Positions 11,201-25,094 of a DNA stretch of 64,000 nt are shown in pieces. The stretch comes from Istiophorus platypterus. Its lineage: Eukaryota; Chordata; Actinopteri; Istiophoriformes; Istiophoridae. The notes beneath the pieces were generated by a model, which was not told the DNA's origin, did no database searches, and worked only from the letters and a program-made list of their open reading frames with translations. Each line of letters begins with the position of its first letter. Within the stretch, counting starts at the first letter, position 1. A program made the position numbers and the translations under genes. The DNA lies in NCBI GenBank assembly GCA_016859345.1, contig CM029120.1:6747501-6811500 (forward strand). The letters run 5' to 3'.

Positions 11201-13030
11201 TGAGGCTGTACCACTACCAGAGGAAGAGGGTGAGATTAAATCAACAGTGGGTGAGGCTGCATAATAGACTACTGTAATGTGTTATCACCACTGTTATCAT
11301 TTCATAGACATTTAATGGATTAAATATTCCCTGTGACCTTTAATCACATGTATTCATTGCCTATTCGCCTTTATGTGTTAATTTAACATATCCCAGGCTT
11401 GATTTTGCAACATTTATAACTGGAGCAAAAAAAAAAAAAAAAAAAGAAATATAAGACAGATGAATTAAACATTTATGAGCATATGGCATTGGTGGAAAGA
11501 AACGCTGTCTGATGAAAGGCTGTAAGAGTGGCAACATCTTTGGGCCTGATCAGAAAGGAGGCGCAGGGCAACACCCTTACTTTTGAGAACCGAAGGTGAT
11601 GGAGACCCAGGTGTCAGGACACTGAGGGGAGGGGGGGGACGAATCCCCTGCTGGAGAGAGAAAATCGAGCTGAATATCAATGTCCACATCTCCTATCAGC
11701 CTCCAGACATTTAGTAATAAAATAGGGTGATGAGAGCAGTGATTATTGTTGGAGTTGATCAAACATGCAAAATGTGATAATTATAATACGAGCATGTGAT
11801 GTTGACGTCTCATTTTCACCACTAGAAGATTTCATTATTAGGCATTATTCATCATAATTATGACAGATTATCGCGTAATTATGCAGTAGTTGATCATAAT
11901 TTTAAGGTTTGATGACAGTTTAGGCTATACATGAAATAATTAATCAATAGGACCGAGAACATAGGTTTGGTTTTGGGCAAACAATGGAGGTTGTTCAACC
12001 AAAAATAGGAATGGAATATGTGGATGCTATTTTTAGCAAGTGCATATAATTATATATGGTGCTTTCCAGAATAATGGTGGTATCAATATAGTAACCATAT
12101 CTGAAATCATGTTTAGTGTCCTTTACAGAGATATAACATTAATGATATTTTTGCTTTTGTATCATCTAAAAAGCACCGTCCTTTACTGTCTGGTTTTCAA
12201 TTATTGTTCAATTCTAGCACCTTTTAAGAAGAATATTAAGTTTTAATGCAGAAGTCTGAAAAACACCTGCTGCTGCTCCTCAACCTTTAAGCAGTTCTTA
12301 TTTTTTTTTCTCTGTTCATGGGGATGAAAATAGGATTTTGAAACGTGAAGGGAACTTGTCCCTGCTGGAAGTTATGCTCTTAATTATGACAATAATTATA
12401 AGCCATACTAATAGGACTTATGTGAGATAATAAGTCATAATTATGAGAAAAAAAACATCTTATGAATGAAAAGCCCATTTCTCAAGTGGCAACGTTGAAA
12501 GTGGTAAAAAGCGCAGGTGTTACATTAATAACTCTAATGATGGCTCCAGCACCTGTGAGTCTCTGCAGTGTCAACATGTCAGCACTACACTGTAGTGTAG
12601 TGTAATTGCCTAATTTTAAAATGAAAGGAAATTAGAGATGGTGTTTAAAATGAACCCTTAATTCTCTGCTAATTTTCAACCAGTTTTGTTTTTTTCCCCC
12701 CATATTTAATATTTCCTCTATATTTTCCTGTATTCTTTTTATTACTGGTTTGACATGGGTGGGACTGAGTCAGCAATTTTTAATCAAAGCCTGATGACGG
12801 TAATGCAGCTGTTGGCAGATGGTTCCAGGCTACTGTCGATCAAATCTGATTATACCTTGCCCAAACTGTCCTGTATGGGAGTGGTACTTAAATTGTAACA
12901 CATTTAATACTGAATATTTAATGTTAGCGAGAAATGCTTTAGATTCCGAATCAAATTTTCACGGACTTTAATGTAAATTACCTTTTTTAAAATTAAATAT
13001 AAATTTTTAAAAAAGGACAGGAGTTTGCAG
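11201..13030. other. Intergenic spacer between dnmt3a 3' end and dpysl5 5' side
   Basis: AT-rich, with scattered poly-A and ATAATTAT words (many at 11770-11950 and 12380-12460). No gene, no inverted-repeat element and no exon-like text was seen. Confidence 0.6.
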
Positions 13031-13052
13031 GTTTTTGCACAAAAACAATACA

Positions 13053-13058
13053 TTTATT
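13053..13058 (-). terminator. dnmt3a: Candidate distal polyadenylation signal of dnmt3a
   Basis: AATAAA on the minus strand. It is the most distal such hexamer before the sequence loses 3'-UTR character. Other AATAAA copies (for example near 13686, 14405 and 15698) could give shorter forms. Confidence 0.45.
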
Positions 13059-13508
13059 CAAGTGTTCTCCAGCACAAGTACATACGGAGCCTTTATCTTC
13101 TCTCTGGACACTAAACATAAGTATTGGGGGGTTCAAAGTGGAGAATGACTGCTACATTTGCTTTACGAACTGGTCTTGAGGAAACGCGTAGAAGCCATAA
13201 AACAGTTATGACAGAAAGAAAGTCACACAGAGTGTCAACAGTATCATCGAATATAGAATTATTGACCTGCCTTGAACAGTAAAAATGAAATGTTTCTGAT
13301 TTAAAAAAAAAAAAAAAAAAGGAAAAAAAAAAGAAAGAAAGAAAAAGAAACAGATAAGCATCAATTAAAATTTTTTTTTTGAAAACAGACATGGAGAATA
13401 TTACGGCATGGAATGTAGGATTAAGAATTAATGCGTATTAAGTGTACATTATGCTACAGTAAAAGTTATTACCGTTTTTTTTTTTCTCACACGATTTTCC
13501 CACAGATA

Positions 13509-13515
13509 AGCACCA
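13509..13515 (-). promoter_or_regulatory. dnmt3a: miR-29 seed match (7mer) in dnmt3a 3' UTR
   Basis: The minus strand reads TGGTGCT, complementary to miR-29 bases 2-8. Confidence 0.55.
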
Positions 13516-13734
13516 ACTACAGCAATCTCTAGTCTAAAACAATATAGGAAACCTTTCATTATTTGTTATCCTTTTTTTTTCAAGTACAAAGTTAAAATGC
13601 CTTTGTTAATATATTTATATGAGTGAAATAATAGTTCTTTTCCGTTACTACAAGGAACTTAAAAACAGTCATTGTCAAGACATGTTTTATTTCTCTTCCA
13701 ATCAAATATATTTTTCTTGATTAGATAAAATGTT

Positions 13735-13742
13735 TAGCACCA
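13735..13742 (-). promoter_or_regulatory. dnmt3a: miR-29 8mer site in dnmt3a 3' UTR
   Basis: The minus strand reads TGGTGCTA, a full 8mer for miR-29, with pairing likely to extend one base further. It is the strongest of the four sites. Confidence 0.65.
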
Positions 13743-15420
13743 TTGGAAACACCTACAATCCCTCTTTTTTTTTTTTTAATTCTTACAAAAGAAACAGAAG
13801 CGAAAAACACCACTGTGTAGGGCTGTGCAGTGAAGTTGAGACCGTTCATCTTAAAGCTGTCCATAGGCCACTGTTAAGATCACATGACATTAAATCTGGA
13901 TTCACTTGACACAAACAAATCAGTATGAAAAGAAAAAATAAAAATGTCGACTTGGAGTCTCCCTATATCTAATGCTCAAAGCAAGTTTTGAATCAAATTT
14001 GTCACTTGATTTTTAATTTTAACCTAAGATTTTTTTCTAATTTGATGATATATATTAGCAAAGAATTATATTTGTACATCTCAATTGTAAAAAAATAACT
14101 AAAAACAAAAATAACAACAACAAAAAAAGATAAAAAATAAATTGAAAACAGCAACCGGAAAACTCTATGTACAAAATGTACAAACATGAGGGGATGTTAG
14201 GTTCTATAGAAGGAGGAGGGGGAATAACATCTGGTTAAAATATGACAATGCACTGGAGCTCATATTGTGCTCAGCGTGCATGGACAAAAAAATTATAGCA
14301 ATAAGGTCACTTAAGAAATTAATTACATTAAGAAATTAAATTTCAAATTTTGAATCTTAAATATGATATAGATAAGTGATAGCATCTGTTTTTTTTAATT
14401 ATCCTCTTTATTCTTTGAGTGCTGACATCTTTGTCAAACACTGTGTCAGTTTTTCGTTTTGACAAACTGCAGCCTAAATCCTCCATGTTTAGCTTAAGAG
14501 GTTACAATCAAGAGAATTTAGTTTGTGAATGTAATCCAAATTTTGGATCAGCACTTAAATTTGTCAACATGACGACTGCGATTTATCAGGGAAATGGCAA
14601 AAGGGCCAACTGTCCTTCAGAAGGGACAAAATATTACACAAAGCGCATGACATAGTTCTTTTAACTCTGTCTTACATTTTACAATCTTAATGGAAGTAGA
14701 CATTCTTTGAATCTGGGTAGTAACATACTGTTATCGCTGCTTTAAAACAGTAAACAATATGGATGATGGAAGTAGGGAAAAGGGGTTCGGGGGGGTTACA
14801 AATGTCGATCCATTTACTGTACACTGAGTCAAATAACATGGGTTTCACATATCAAAATCCATTCTTTCACTTCTATTGGCACAGCCCTACTGTATACAAA
14901 AGTATTACACGAGGGTAGATCAGTTCACATCATGAAACAAAAAACCAAAAACAAAAACCAAAAAAAAACAATTCACAAGAACCAATATCTTTTAAAAAAA
15001 TATCAAGAAAAGAAAGTATACATATAAAAGTGCTTTATAATGTTGATAAAACAGCACAAAATTGCTATAAAAAGGTAGAAGAACTTTGTGAAGCCGCACC
15101 ATATTGTTGAGGATTTGCACCTGACAGTTTTTCAGTTTAGAGAGGTGGAAGTTGAAGGAGGAGAGCTGACCGAGTTACCGGTCGCCCTCCCTCTCCTCCA
15201 CCCACCACGCTTACTAACAGTTGTACAGTAATGTCATTGGTCAGGATGAAACTAGAAAAAAGTAGCTCACCACAGACTTTGATCTTAAGGGTTTTTTTTT
15301 TTGTTTTTTTTTGTTTTTTAGAATGACAGAAAACATCATTTCCCATGTGGCTAGCTTCACTCTCTGTTTGTGCAGATCCAGGCTTTGAGCCTGAGCGTAG
15401 CAAGGCTGAGAGATTAAATG

Positions 15421-15427
15421 AGCACCA
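15421..15427 (-). promoter_or_regulatory. dnmt3a: miR-29 seed match (7mer) in dnmt3a 3' UTR
   Basis: The minus strand reads TGGTGCT, complementary to miR-29 bases 2-8. Confidence 0.55.
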
Positions 15428-15661
15428 GTACAAACTGTATAAAAGCTGTAAAACGCAGAAACGAGGATATGCTCAATTTTTGCAGTCTACTGTCTGTCAC
15501 TCCTACGTTTCCTTTCGAAGTGAACAAAATGGCACAGAATGGATTTTTTTTTTTTTAAGTGTAAAAACATCAAACAAGTTTTTCCAGCAACAGGTTAAAG
15601 AGCTCCGTATTGTCTAAAGTTGTAGTGCCACATGGGCTATGATGTTTCTCATCATTTTTGA

Positions 15662-15668
15662 AGCACCA
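15662..15668 (-). promoter_or_regulatory. dnmt3a: miR-29 seed match (7mer) in dnmt3a 3' UTR
   Basis: The minus strand reads TGGTGCT, about 590 bases after the stop codon. Confidence 0.55.
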
Positions 15669-16262
15669 TGGTATTGTAACCATATTACAGTAGTACCTTT
15701 TATTAACTTCAGTTGTGTATAGAAACTGTAAACAAAGAGGTATATGTGATCTGGTGTTTTGGATTCTCAGAGACACGGCTTTCCTGACACTGAAAAAAAA
15801 ATTGCCTTTCTCTTCACATCTCTGTGAGGCTCAGTAGCTGGAAGCATGGCTGCACTACAGGTGGGAATCTCGCAGCCCCGACGTACAGTACGCTCACACA
15901 GCAGAAACATTTCACATATCTCAAAACCACTTCTCTAGCTTTCTGATGTTTCCCACTGCATTGCCGTAAAATACATGTTTAGCACTTTTTCTGTCTCAGT
16001 GTCTTGAGAAGAAAGCATAGTCTCAAGTATAGCTTGCACAAACAAATCAACAATACTTGATAACACTGCTAAAAGGTAAAATGACATATCAAAATTAAAT
16101 AGAATAAGAATTACAATTCAAATACAAGAAATAATGTGAAATCTACGTCAATGTTTCGCTTGCAAATTATACTGGAGTATAATTTGAGGATCAAGGCTCT
16201 TATTTCTAGTCACAACATGTAGTTGCAGTTCTAAAATGGTTCCGAGCGGGTTCTCTTGCAGC

Positions 16263-16404
16263 TCAAACGCAAGCAAAGTAATCTTTGAGTGGTGCAAACA
16301 GGTGGCGTATGACCGGGACACTCCATGATCTGCCCAGGAGCCTCTGCCTCGCCAGCCGGCTCATGTTGGATACGTCCGTGTAGTGGACTGGAAAGCCAAA
16401 GACC
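16263..16404 (-). CDS. dnmt3a: dnmt3a coding exon 22 with stop
   Basis: Residues 1022-1068, starting RVFGFPVHYTDVSNMSRLAR and ending PLKDYFACV, then TGA at 16265-16263. Motif X and the dimer interface are intact. Arg1038 equals human R882, the leukaemia hot-spot position. Confidence 0.97.
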
Positions 16405-18739
16405 CTGGAGGGGGCAACCAGGGAGACCACAGGATACCAACAGCCAGGGGGACAGAGACACACAGGGAGCAAAAACAGGGGAAGACACGGGAAGATAATC
16501 TTGAGATTCGAGTCTAAGAGTGAGAGTGCTGGGAAAAGTTAACTATAGGACGATCTTTACGTTTACATACCTCTCCATCTCAGTGCACCAGAGTATGTCC
16601 TCCTTCTCGTTCATGTAGACGGGGAAGTGCTGGTCCTTGCCCTGCTTGATGGAATTAGACCTGGTGGTGATGGTCCTCACCTTGTCAAACTGAAAAAATG
16701 GGTATAGGGGAAATATTAGTCCATGAGTATTAGTAGCTGCATGTTTTTCTTCATTAGTGCACATCAAAGGTGCAAAACCTGAAACTTTTACCTCTTTCAC
16801 CAGAGTATTCATGATCACACAGGCGGGCTGAGAATCCAGTGTGAAGTTAACTAAGTTAAAGTTACCGGATTCCTCAGTACTGACTGACAGATTTTTCAAA
16901 CTGTTACCTCTTGCTGCCACTGGGAGCCACCAGTGTGCAAAGTTGTGTCTTCCACTTTGAGAACTCAAATTAACCAATGTCATGCATCATTGCTTTTGGA
17001 CTTACATTATTGATTATCACATTCATATGCACATGCTGTCACAGACTGCAAATGTCACAGACATATCACAAAGGAAATATAATTTCTTTTTCTGTGATCA
17101 GATCAGGATCACAGGATTATTATTATTTTTTAAACAAATTAATGCAATACAAATGTAAGGTTTCAGACAGGACATCCATGATTTCTCAAGTTCTGAGATG
17201 ATATTTCACCAGGTGTTGCATGCGCTTCTTTTACAGTTTGCTTCGCTCGGTCAAAGAATCACAGGAAGTACCTTAGCCGTCCTGCCGTGTTCTAAACAGT
17301 CCTGGAGGTCCAGCCTATCAGTGCACATAGCAGTCAAAGGCCTGAAAGGGGTAATGACCAAGAGTCACAACTTGTATTTAGATGCATTTGTATGCACAAA
17401 GGACTGACATTGCCATTTTGTGATTTTTTTTACTTTGCTGATTGTGGTCTGAAAAGCTATGTATGATGTAGACTTAGTAGAGGAAAAAAACATTTTCTGT
17501 AAGATAAGTATGAGTAAGAATTCTGAATTTTATACCTACAACAATAATTTTTTTATAGTTGCTACAAAAGGTGCAGGATTAGGGAGAGGAAGACTGTTAT
17601 CAAATGTTTAATAACTGGTTGGTCTCATATCTGACCTGGCTAAATTTATTTTTAATTGGATGTTTTCCCCTCCCTTTTTAGCAAAAAACGCACCATCGGA
17701 GAGAAGTCTGTGGTACATGGCTACAAATATTGGTGTTTGCTAACAAAAAGTAAGCTAAAATAACTTCAAAATGAGAAATGAATTATCGATTTATTTAATA
17801 TTTAACTGCAACATTCACTATTTCATCTATTATAATGTTGAAAGCAGTTCTAATAAATGTAGTCCGTTGTTCATGGAGTTTGTTCCTTCCAATGTGTATG
17901 TCAAAGGCTGCTGCTTCCCTCACCATTCACACACCAACCTGTGCATGCCAGGAAGGTTACCCCAGAAGTAGCGGGCACGATGGGCCGCAGACACCTCCTT
18001 GGCATCAATCATCACCGGGTTACACTGACAGCAAAGCAGAGGAAAAACAAAACATCAGCCAGTGAGGAACCAAGGTAGGATGCTCTGCTATGCTTAAGTT
18101 TTCATATATGACATAATAGTTTGATGCAGTTACCACTCAATGGCACAGTATTGATGGTATTGGGAAAAAAAAACCTTATATAATTTTGACTGAGAAAAAT
18201 CAATGTAGAGTCCAGCAAAACCCCCTCACAATTTCAGCTGCAATGCATTTTTCATAGTGTCCAATCATTTAAAGTAGAAAATACTTTTAAACCAATAGCT
18301 GACCGGTTCCTTCCAGGACAGAACGCAATATACGGAGCAAAATACGCTTTCTAGGAGCACATTAAAGAACATTAAACATAGCACATTAAACTGTTACATC
18401 AAGATTAAGAGGGTCGACGTTCCCCTCTAATGGTCTGTGTCTAAAGATAATGAATTAGTGCCACAAGGGGGCATTCATAATACATCCAGTACTGCTTTCA
18501 GTGAAGAGGCTGACCTCTAAAAAGCGAGAGATGTCCCTCTTATCGCTAACACCCATGGCAACCACATTTTCAAAGAGCCAGAAGAAAGGCCGGTCGTCCC
18601 CGTCCTTCGGCCGCGCCTCATGGAGCAGCCTATAAAACTCAAAGAACAGGCGGCCAGTGCCCTCTGTGGGACAGAGGCGGCCATTAAATATTGCTGCAGT
18701 ATAGTAAGGGGACACAAACTGATGATATCAATATACAAG

Positions 18740-18805
<66 letters not shown>

Positions 18806-21800
18806 CATTTGTGTATATATATATATATATACACATACATACATACACGCGCACACACACACACACACACGATCTAGTTATTTTACTAGTCAGTATATTA
18901 GCTGTCTTTAATTCAAACTAGCTGAATTTCCAAATACAATATCACAAAGTAAAAGTAGAGTGAACATTTTAAGACCTACCATAAAGACCTTTCCTTGCAG
19001 GATTGACTATAGAGAGTTCATTGCATGGGCTTCCACCAATAACTAGGTCAAACGGACCCCACTCCTGTATCTGTGTACAGATAAGAGATGGTCAGAAACA
19101 GAGATATATAGACAGAGAAAGCGATAGATAATGATATGTTGTAGGATTAGGTGAACCTGCATAACACTCTTCAACTTTCAGGTACATTGTGTTAACTGAA
19201 AAACAACGAATTAAAGGAACACTGTGTAGGATTTGGTGGCATCTAGCAGTGAGGCTGCATATTACAACCAAGTGAATACCCCTCTCATCTCCTCTCCCTT
19301 TCCAAGCATGCAGGAGGAACTGCAGTAGCCTTCGGGTTACCTAAAAACACAAAAGGCCCTCTCTAGAACCAGTGTTTGGTTTGTCCGTCCTGGGCCACTG
19401 TAGAAACATGGCGGACTCCATTGAAGGGGACCCACTCCCTACGCAGATATGAAGGTCTCAGTCTAAGCTAACAGAAATACAACGACTCTTAGTTTCAGGT
19501 GTTTTTACACTAATGAAAACATAATTATGAATATTATTTTGAATTTCTGCCAATAGACCCCCATAAATCTTACACACTGGTCCTTTAAGTTATGGCTTTA
19601 AAAATGTCTTTATTGTCTTCTAGTCTCCAATTTCTACCTTTATCGAGTTCATGCACTGTGGTTATGAGGCAAGGTAGAAACAGTCTTGGTTTAATGTCAC
19701 TGCCTAGATACATCTGGCATGTTAAGGAACTTGGATATTCAGACTACATATTTTATCCTAGACAGAGGGTCTAGTTGTCTCTGGTTCACTAGTGTTATAA
19801 AAAATGAGGCCCACTGCTGTTTGGGAGACAATTTGTGGGCAGAAACATCTGTATATAAAATCAGTTCTTCAGTGGAGCTGTGGGTCCGACCTTAAACCTG
19901 ATGCGGATAATAAAATAATAGCTACTCGCTCACTCATTACATTGTACATTGCATTTATAATCATAATCTGCTCGACAGTCCAACCTTAACCTCTCAGTCC
20001 CCGGCCAAATACTCTGTTCTTTTTCCTTCTTCCACTCATGTGCCTGTCAAAGTTATTAGCATTAACTCGGCATGTACTGGGCATTTCCTTTTCCAGCGTA
20101 ACCAGGACTATTTGAAAATGAGCATTTGATGTGAATAGTTGCATTCAACATTTATAATGGATTATACATACATGTGGACTTTATGGTTGCCTGGAAAAAA
20201 AAACGTTGCAAATGGATTTTATCAGAACTGTGAAGATGTCAGATATGATGGAAGACATGGGACAGTAACATAGCTAACAACTGTCATCTGTGAGGTTTTT
20301 GGTGGGACTGACAGCAACTATACTATACCCATAACTAATAAGATAACAGCTAACATTGAAGAAGTGCAACAACAAAGATTTATTAACAGTAATTTTTATG
20401 TAAGCTTTGCTCAAATGAAGCCGTGGTCACTGAACTCTTTGGCTTCATAGAGGTTGACTGACAGCGAGATAGACCAATTGCTTCGTGTCTCAATTAAACA
20501 GTGGGTGGGACACCAGTGTTCCGTTGGGACTGAGGACGGACTCTCTGGCGCTGTTGAGACTCTATTAATAATTAGTTTATTGCATTGGTCTTTGTATGTT
20601 TCAGCCACTCCTCAGGTCTGCTCTCAGCTCTAGTGGCCAGCAGAACAACACTGCTGTTGTATAGTACAACTCTTATCATTGTGAGGCAACTTCAAAAGAC
20701 CACATACGCTTAACAGCCCCAAGCAAAACAAACAAAGAAACGAAACCCCCCATTAGACTCACATGTTTGCGTGTGACTTTCCTCACATCTCCAACATACA
20801 TGATGCGACCCTGATGCCGGACAATACCCACAGTGATGGAGTCTTCACAAACTTCAGAGGCTACGTAGCGATCTACTTGGATGCCAAGTTCTTTCAGCAC
20901 CAGCAGCCCTACAGAGGACGGGGTAGAAGGTCAGAAAATAGGAACTAACCAAAACTAATGAACCCCATGCTCACTCACTCTCCCCACCATTATAATGCTT
21001 TTATACCAGTCATGGATTGACTGATAAACTCACACAGTGGCTATATATTAGTATTTAAATCACTACTTTATTGCATTATTTTGATGTTTTCATGTCCAAT
21101 ATGAGTAAAGTCATGACATGAAAGTGAACTAAAGGGACGAAATTTTAATTTTTTCATTTTAGTGCAAGCAAAATTATCATGAAAATGTTGCATTTAATGT
21201 AGAAATGGAGCATTTGCAGTAAATTGATACAATATAGAACATTTGATACAGACTCAAAGAAAAGGAGAGAAAGGGATCTGGTCTAACCTGTTGCTATGCC
21301 GTCAAATAGTGACAGGACACGAATGGGCCTCCTCTTCTCCACCATGACTGGGGGGTAAAGCTTTGGTGGATCCTGATATATAACACCCGGGGGGAGAGAG
21401 ACACACATGAAAAAGATTCCTCGGTGAGACCGTTAGTGGGATTTATCGCCTACAGGTGCATTACTCACAAAATCTTGGTCGTGATTATTTGCAAAGAAGT
21501 GCTGGAGACGGCTGGGCCAGTCTGTGCGACGCTCCAACAGACCGAACGCGCCCTTCTGACTGCACATGTAGCAGTTCCACGGGTCTTCATTGATGGCAGC
21601 GTGGGCCGCTCCTTGGCCAACGAGAAGGTCGACACATTCCACACAGAAACACCTGAAAACGGGCCAAGGAAAATTATTACTACGATGGTTGGTACATCTT
21701 ATTAGTGTCTACTAGAAGCTATGATTCATAGTGTTGAGTACAGTCATGGAACCCTAGCAGAAGTGTACATTTTTTAACCCATCTACATTACAGTTAGTCA

Positions 21801-24800
21801 AGTAAAGTCACACCACAACTTTTTCTTCACTTACTGTGAGCTGGCAATGCCATTGATGAATTTGTTCGGGAGATGTCATTAAACACATGTTAAGTACTAT
21901 TGCATATTTTCCTTATTGTCAGCCAATCCCATTAAAATCCTTTAAAAAAAAAACAAAAAAAAACGAAACCTTGCCGAAGCCCGATATGTCTTTATTCCTC
22001 CTTTGTTGTCCAAATGAAACACACATAAATCAGTCACGCTGCTATGCTTGGTGACACGATCCTTCATTACAGTTAACACACATAGTGTATTTTACTCTGA
22101 GTTGACCACACCTACGCAATCTTGCCAATCTAAATACCCACATTGTGCGCTGATTTGTAGCTGAAAATGGTTCCAAACCAACGCACATTTACTCCCATTT
22201 GAATAATGACACTACACGATGATTGGGGAATTTTATCCCCCAAAAAAAAAAAAAAAAAAAATGAAACCATATATTTGTGGCCATTTCTAAAAAATTATCT
22301 CCTCAACAGGGCTCGGGCTTGAGAACCACAGATTGGGAAGTTTAGTCAAAAAGTATTTAGCATGTAAGAACAGTATATCTCCTGCCTCACCCTTTAATGC
22401 AGGCAGAGAAATAAATAACTGGCAGTTCTCTGCCACTTACATTAGTTTCTAAATCAATCAGCAGTCAGAAACAGGCCACATAGTTGCAGTATCAGTCTTT
22501 GTTTTATACCTACGGGGCCTAAACGGTTTTGAATGAGGTTTGGGAGTTTTGAGATGCAGCAAGTTATCGTCAAAATGTCACCCAAATGTCAAATGTCATC
22601 ATCTTAACACACAGCAGACAATTGTTTATTGTTTGGTCCGGCATGTATTTGACAAGGCTCAATCTGTTCTCAGCAGTATTTTTCTAGACTGTAATATCCC
22701 AGTCTCACTGTGTGAGAATATTTTATCAGACTATTTCTTTATAGTTGGTCAATTCAATGGACATACAACTGCACTTTATATAATACTTGTGATTAGCTGC
22801 CTCTCCGCTGGACCTCCCGTGGGAATATTGGACATCACTACTACGAGATTTGTCACATCGCCACAAAGCTTCTATATTGTCTTCAGTGTGTGCAATGATG
22901 GCACAATCCTGCTATCTTTATTGGGAAATACAACTGTACACAGAAGGCCTTAAAATTACTGATCTCTATAAAGATGGTGTATTTATGTCCTATGGATATT
23001 TATTTTAAACAGTTTCAGGGTAAAGAACATTTATGGAAATGTTCGATTTTTAATTTATAAATATGATGACAATGATATGCCATTACATATGTATCAAACT
23101 CTCACAGGACTCCACTGAAACAGACTAAAGAAAGACAATTTGTGATGAAAGTGCAGAATGGAAGTGGGTCAAACTTATGTTAGTCCTGGTTTGAAGTTTT
23201 GTTTCACTACTCCCCTTGACTCTTGATGTTCAAATACGATTTTCCAAAATGTGCCTTTTCAGTTAATACAGTGGCATATTTACGGCCTCCATAATTAAGT
23301 TCTGGGTTTTAAAGTGTCATTACATGCAGAGATACAGTAATATCCCCGAGGTCTATTCTTAGTTGATTTAAAAAATGTCATTTGGGCTCTAAGAAAAAAA
23401 TCAACAAAGTGACTGTTAAGATTTTAATTATAGCTAAGAACCTCCTTTGATGGGACTTCTTTTCTTTTTATTGAGGACTAGGACTCTTACTTTTGTATAT
23501 ATAGGATTTATTTTTATTTATTTAATCCACTTACTTTTTTATTTTCTACATCGTAATAGTGTCTATACTATTCTTGTGACCCTGACACGATGTGAAAATA
23601 TACTTGCTGCCATGTGCAAACCCTTTCTTTAAAAGTTATACAAACTTCTGCCTAAAATTGCAAAAAGTGCCTGGAAGAACCAGCCCTTTATTTCTAATTT
23701 TCGTGCTTAGCATAGATATAAGACATTATACATCTTTTTAGATACAACGACACTGTCAACAAAAATACACACACATACATGCAACCTCACTGTAACACAG
23801 ACTATCATGTTTTACATTACCCCCATAGTACAGTAGAAACCAGTAGGAACCTCACCGACAGCAGTTATGGTTTCCACACATGAGCACCTCTCGTCCTCCA
23901 CAGCAGATAGTGCAGTATGACTGGTAACCATCATCGTCGTATTGATATGCACATTCTAGGAAGCAGTTCTGTGAAAATAGTGTAGTGGAAAGTCAGTGAG
24001 CAGTCTGACATATTTAAAAACTGAATTTTTTTTTCTGCGGTCACATCAGGTGCTGCCTGAAATATGTACAGGTCATTATTAGCCTTGAGCTGTGACTGTT
24101 ACATTTTTTTATTTTTTTTTTATTTTTTTATGACACAGCAATTGGAGTTGAGTTTTTAATAACCTCTATCACAGCTTACCTTACAGCTCTGGCACATTCC
24201 TCCAGCAAATAGCGGGTGCTCAAGGCTAACATTCAGACTTCCACAGGAGATACAGATGTCTGTAGAAAGAGAAGTGCAGTATGTCAGCGTTTAACAGGGC
24301 GGAGGTTGGAGAGGCGTGAACACTCTGCTGCTGCACACTTCATTGAAATTATTTGAACAGCTGTGATGCAGGTCTAGATCTAATGAGCTTAGCTGGTATG
24401 TTTGGAGAGAACACACAAGGGAGCCAGTAAGGCAGCGGCAAAAAATCATGGAAATGTTATTTCTTCTTCTGTACTCTTTTATCATTTTTATCAACATAAA
24501 CTCATACATGCTTTGCTTGACAACAACAAGGTCAAGTTTAGAAGTCTAGGTGTTCCTCCCTTGAGAGGCCCCCCAGTGCTGCTGCAAGCTAAGGCACGCA
24601 GAGGACACATCACTTACCTTCTATGCTGCGGCACTTTTGTCTCACTTCATAAACGAGCCGCTCTGAAAATAAAAATGACATGAGAAATGTTGTAGTTTAA
24701 CATAATCTGCATTTAACATTGTATTTGTCAGGTCAACATTTAAACAGATCAACATTTCACCTTTCCACTTCCAATGTTACTGTTCTTTTTTCCAATCTGA

Positions 24801-25029
24801 TTCATAGGTTAAAAATAAAATAAAAATACACATAAATTTTTAAAATATCTAAAAAATTATACATAAGGAAATATTCATAAAGTCAAAACAGCTCATTCAG
24901 AAACAATATAACTACAAATAATTACCATGCAATTGTCAGTATAAACCCAAAACTAAATTACTATTGTAAATGGTCTTTTACTTTGTGTTTATGTATGTGT
25001 ATAAACTGAAGTATAAATGCACAGTGAAG

Positions 25030-25094
<65 letters not shown>

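Larger units (their letters stand above)
13035..16262 (-). other. dnmt3a: Probable 3' UTR of dnmt3a (about 3.2 kb)
   Basis: It starts right after the dnmt3a stop codon and has no convincing open frame on either strand. It carries four miR-29 seed matches, one Pumilio-type UGUANAUA word (minus strand, 14173-14166) and several AATAAA signals. A long 3' UTR targeted by miR-29 is well established for mammalian DNMT3A. The end point is inferred from the distal AATAAA only. Confidence 0.6.

Noticed and set aside
16977..17407. Two plus-strand frames opposite dnmt3a introns and exon 20
   Set aside because: Antisense shadow of exon 20 and AT-rich intron.
22540..22953. 137-codon plus-strand frame in dnmt3a intron 13
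   Set aside because: No family resemblance; AT-rich intron, no flanking exon or promoter signal.
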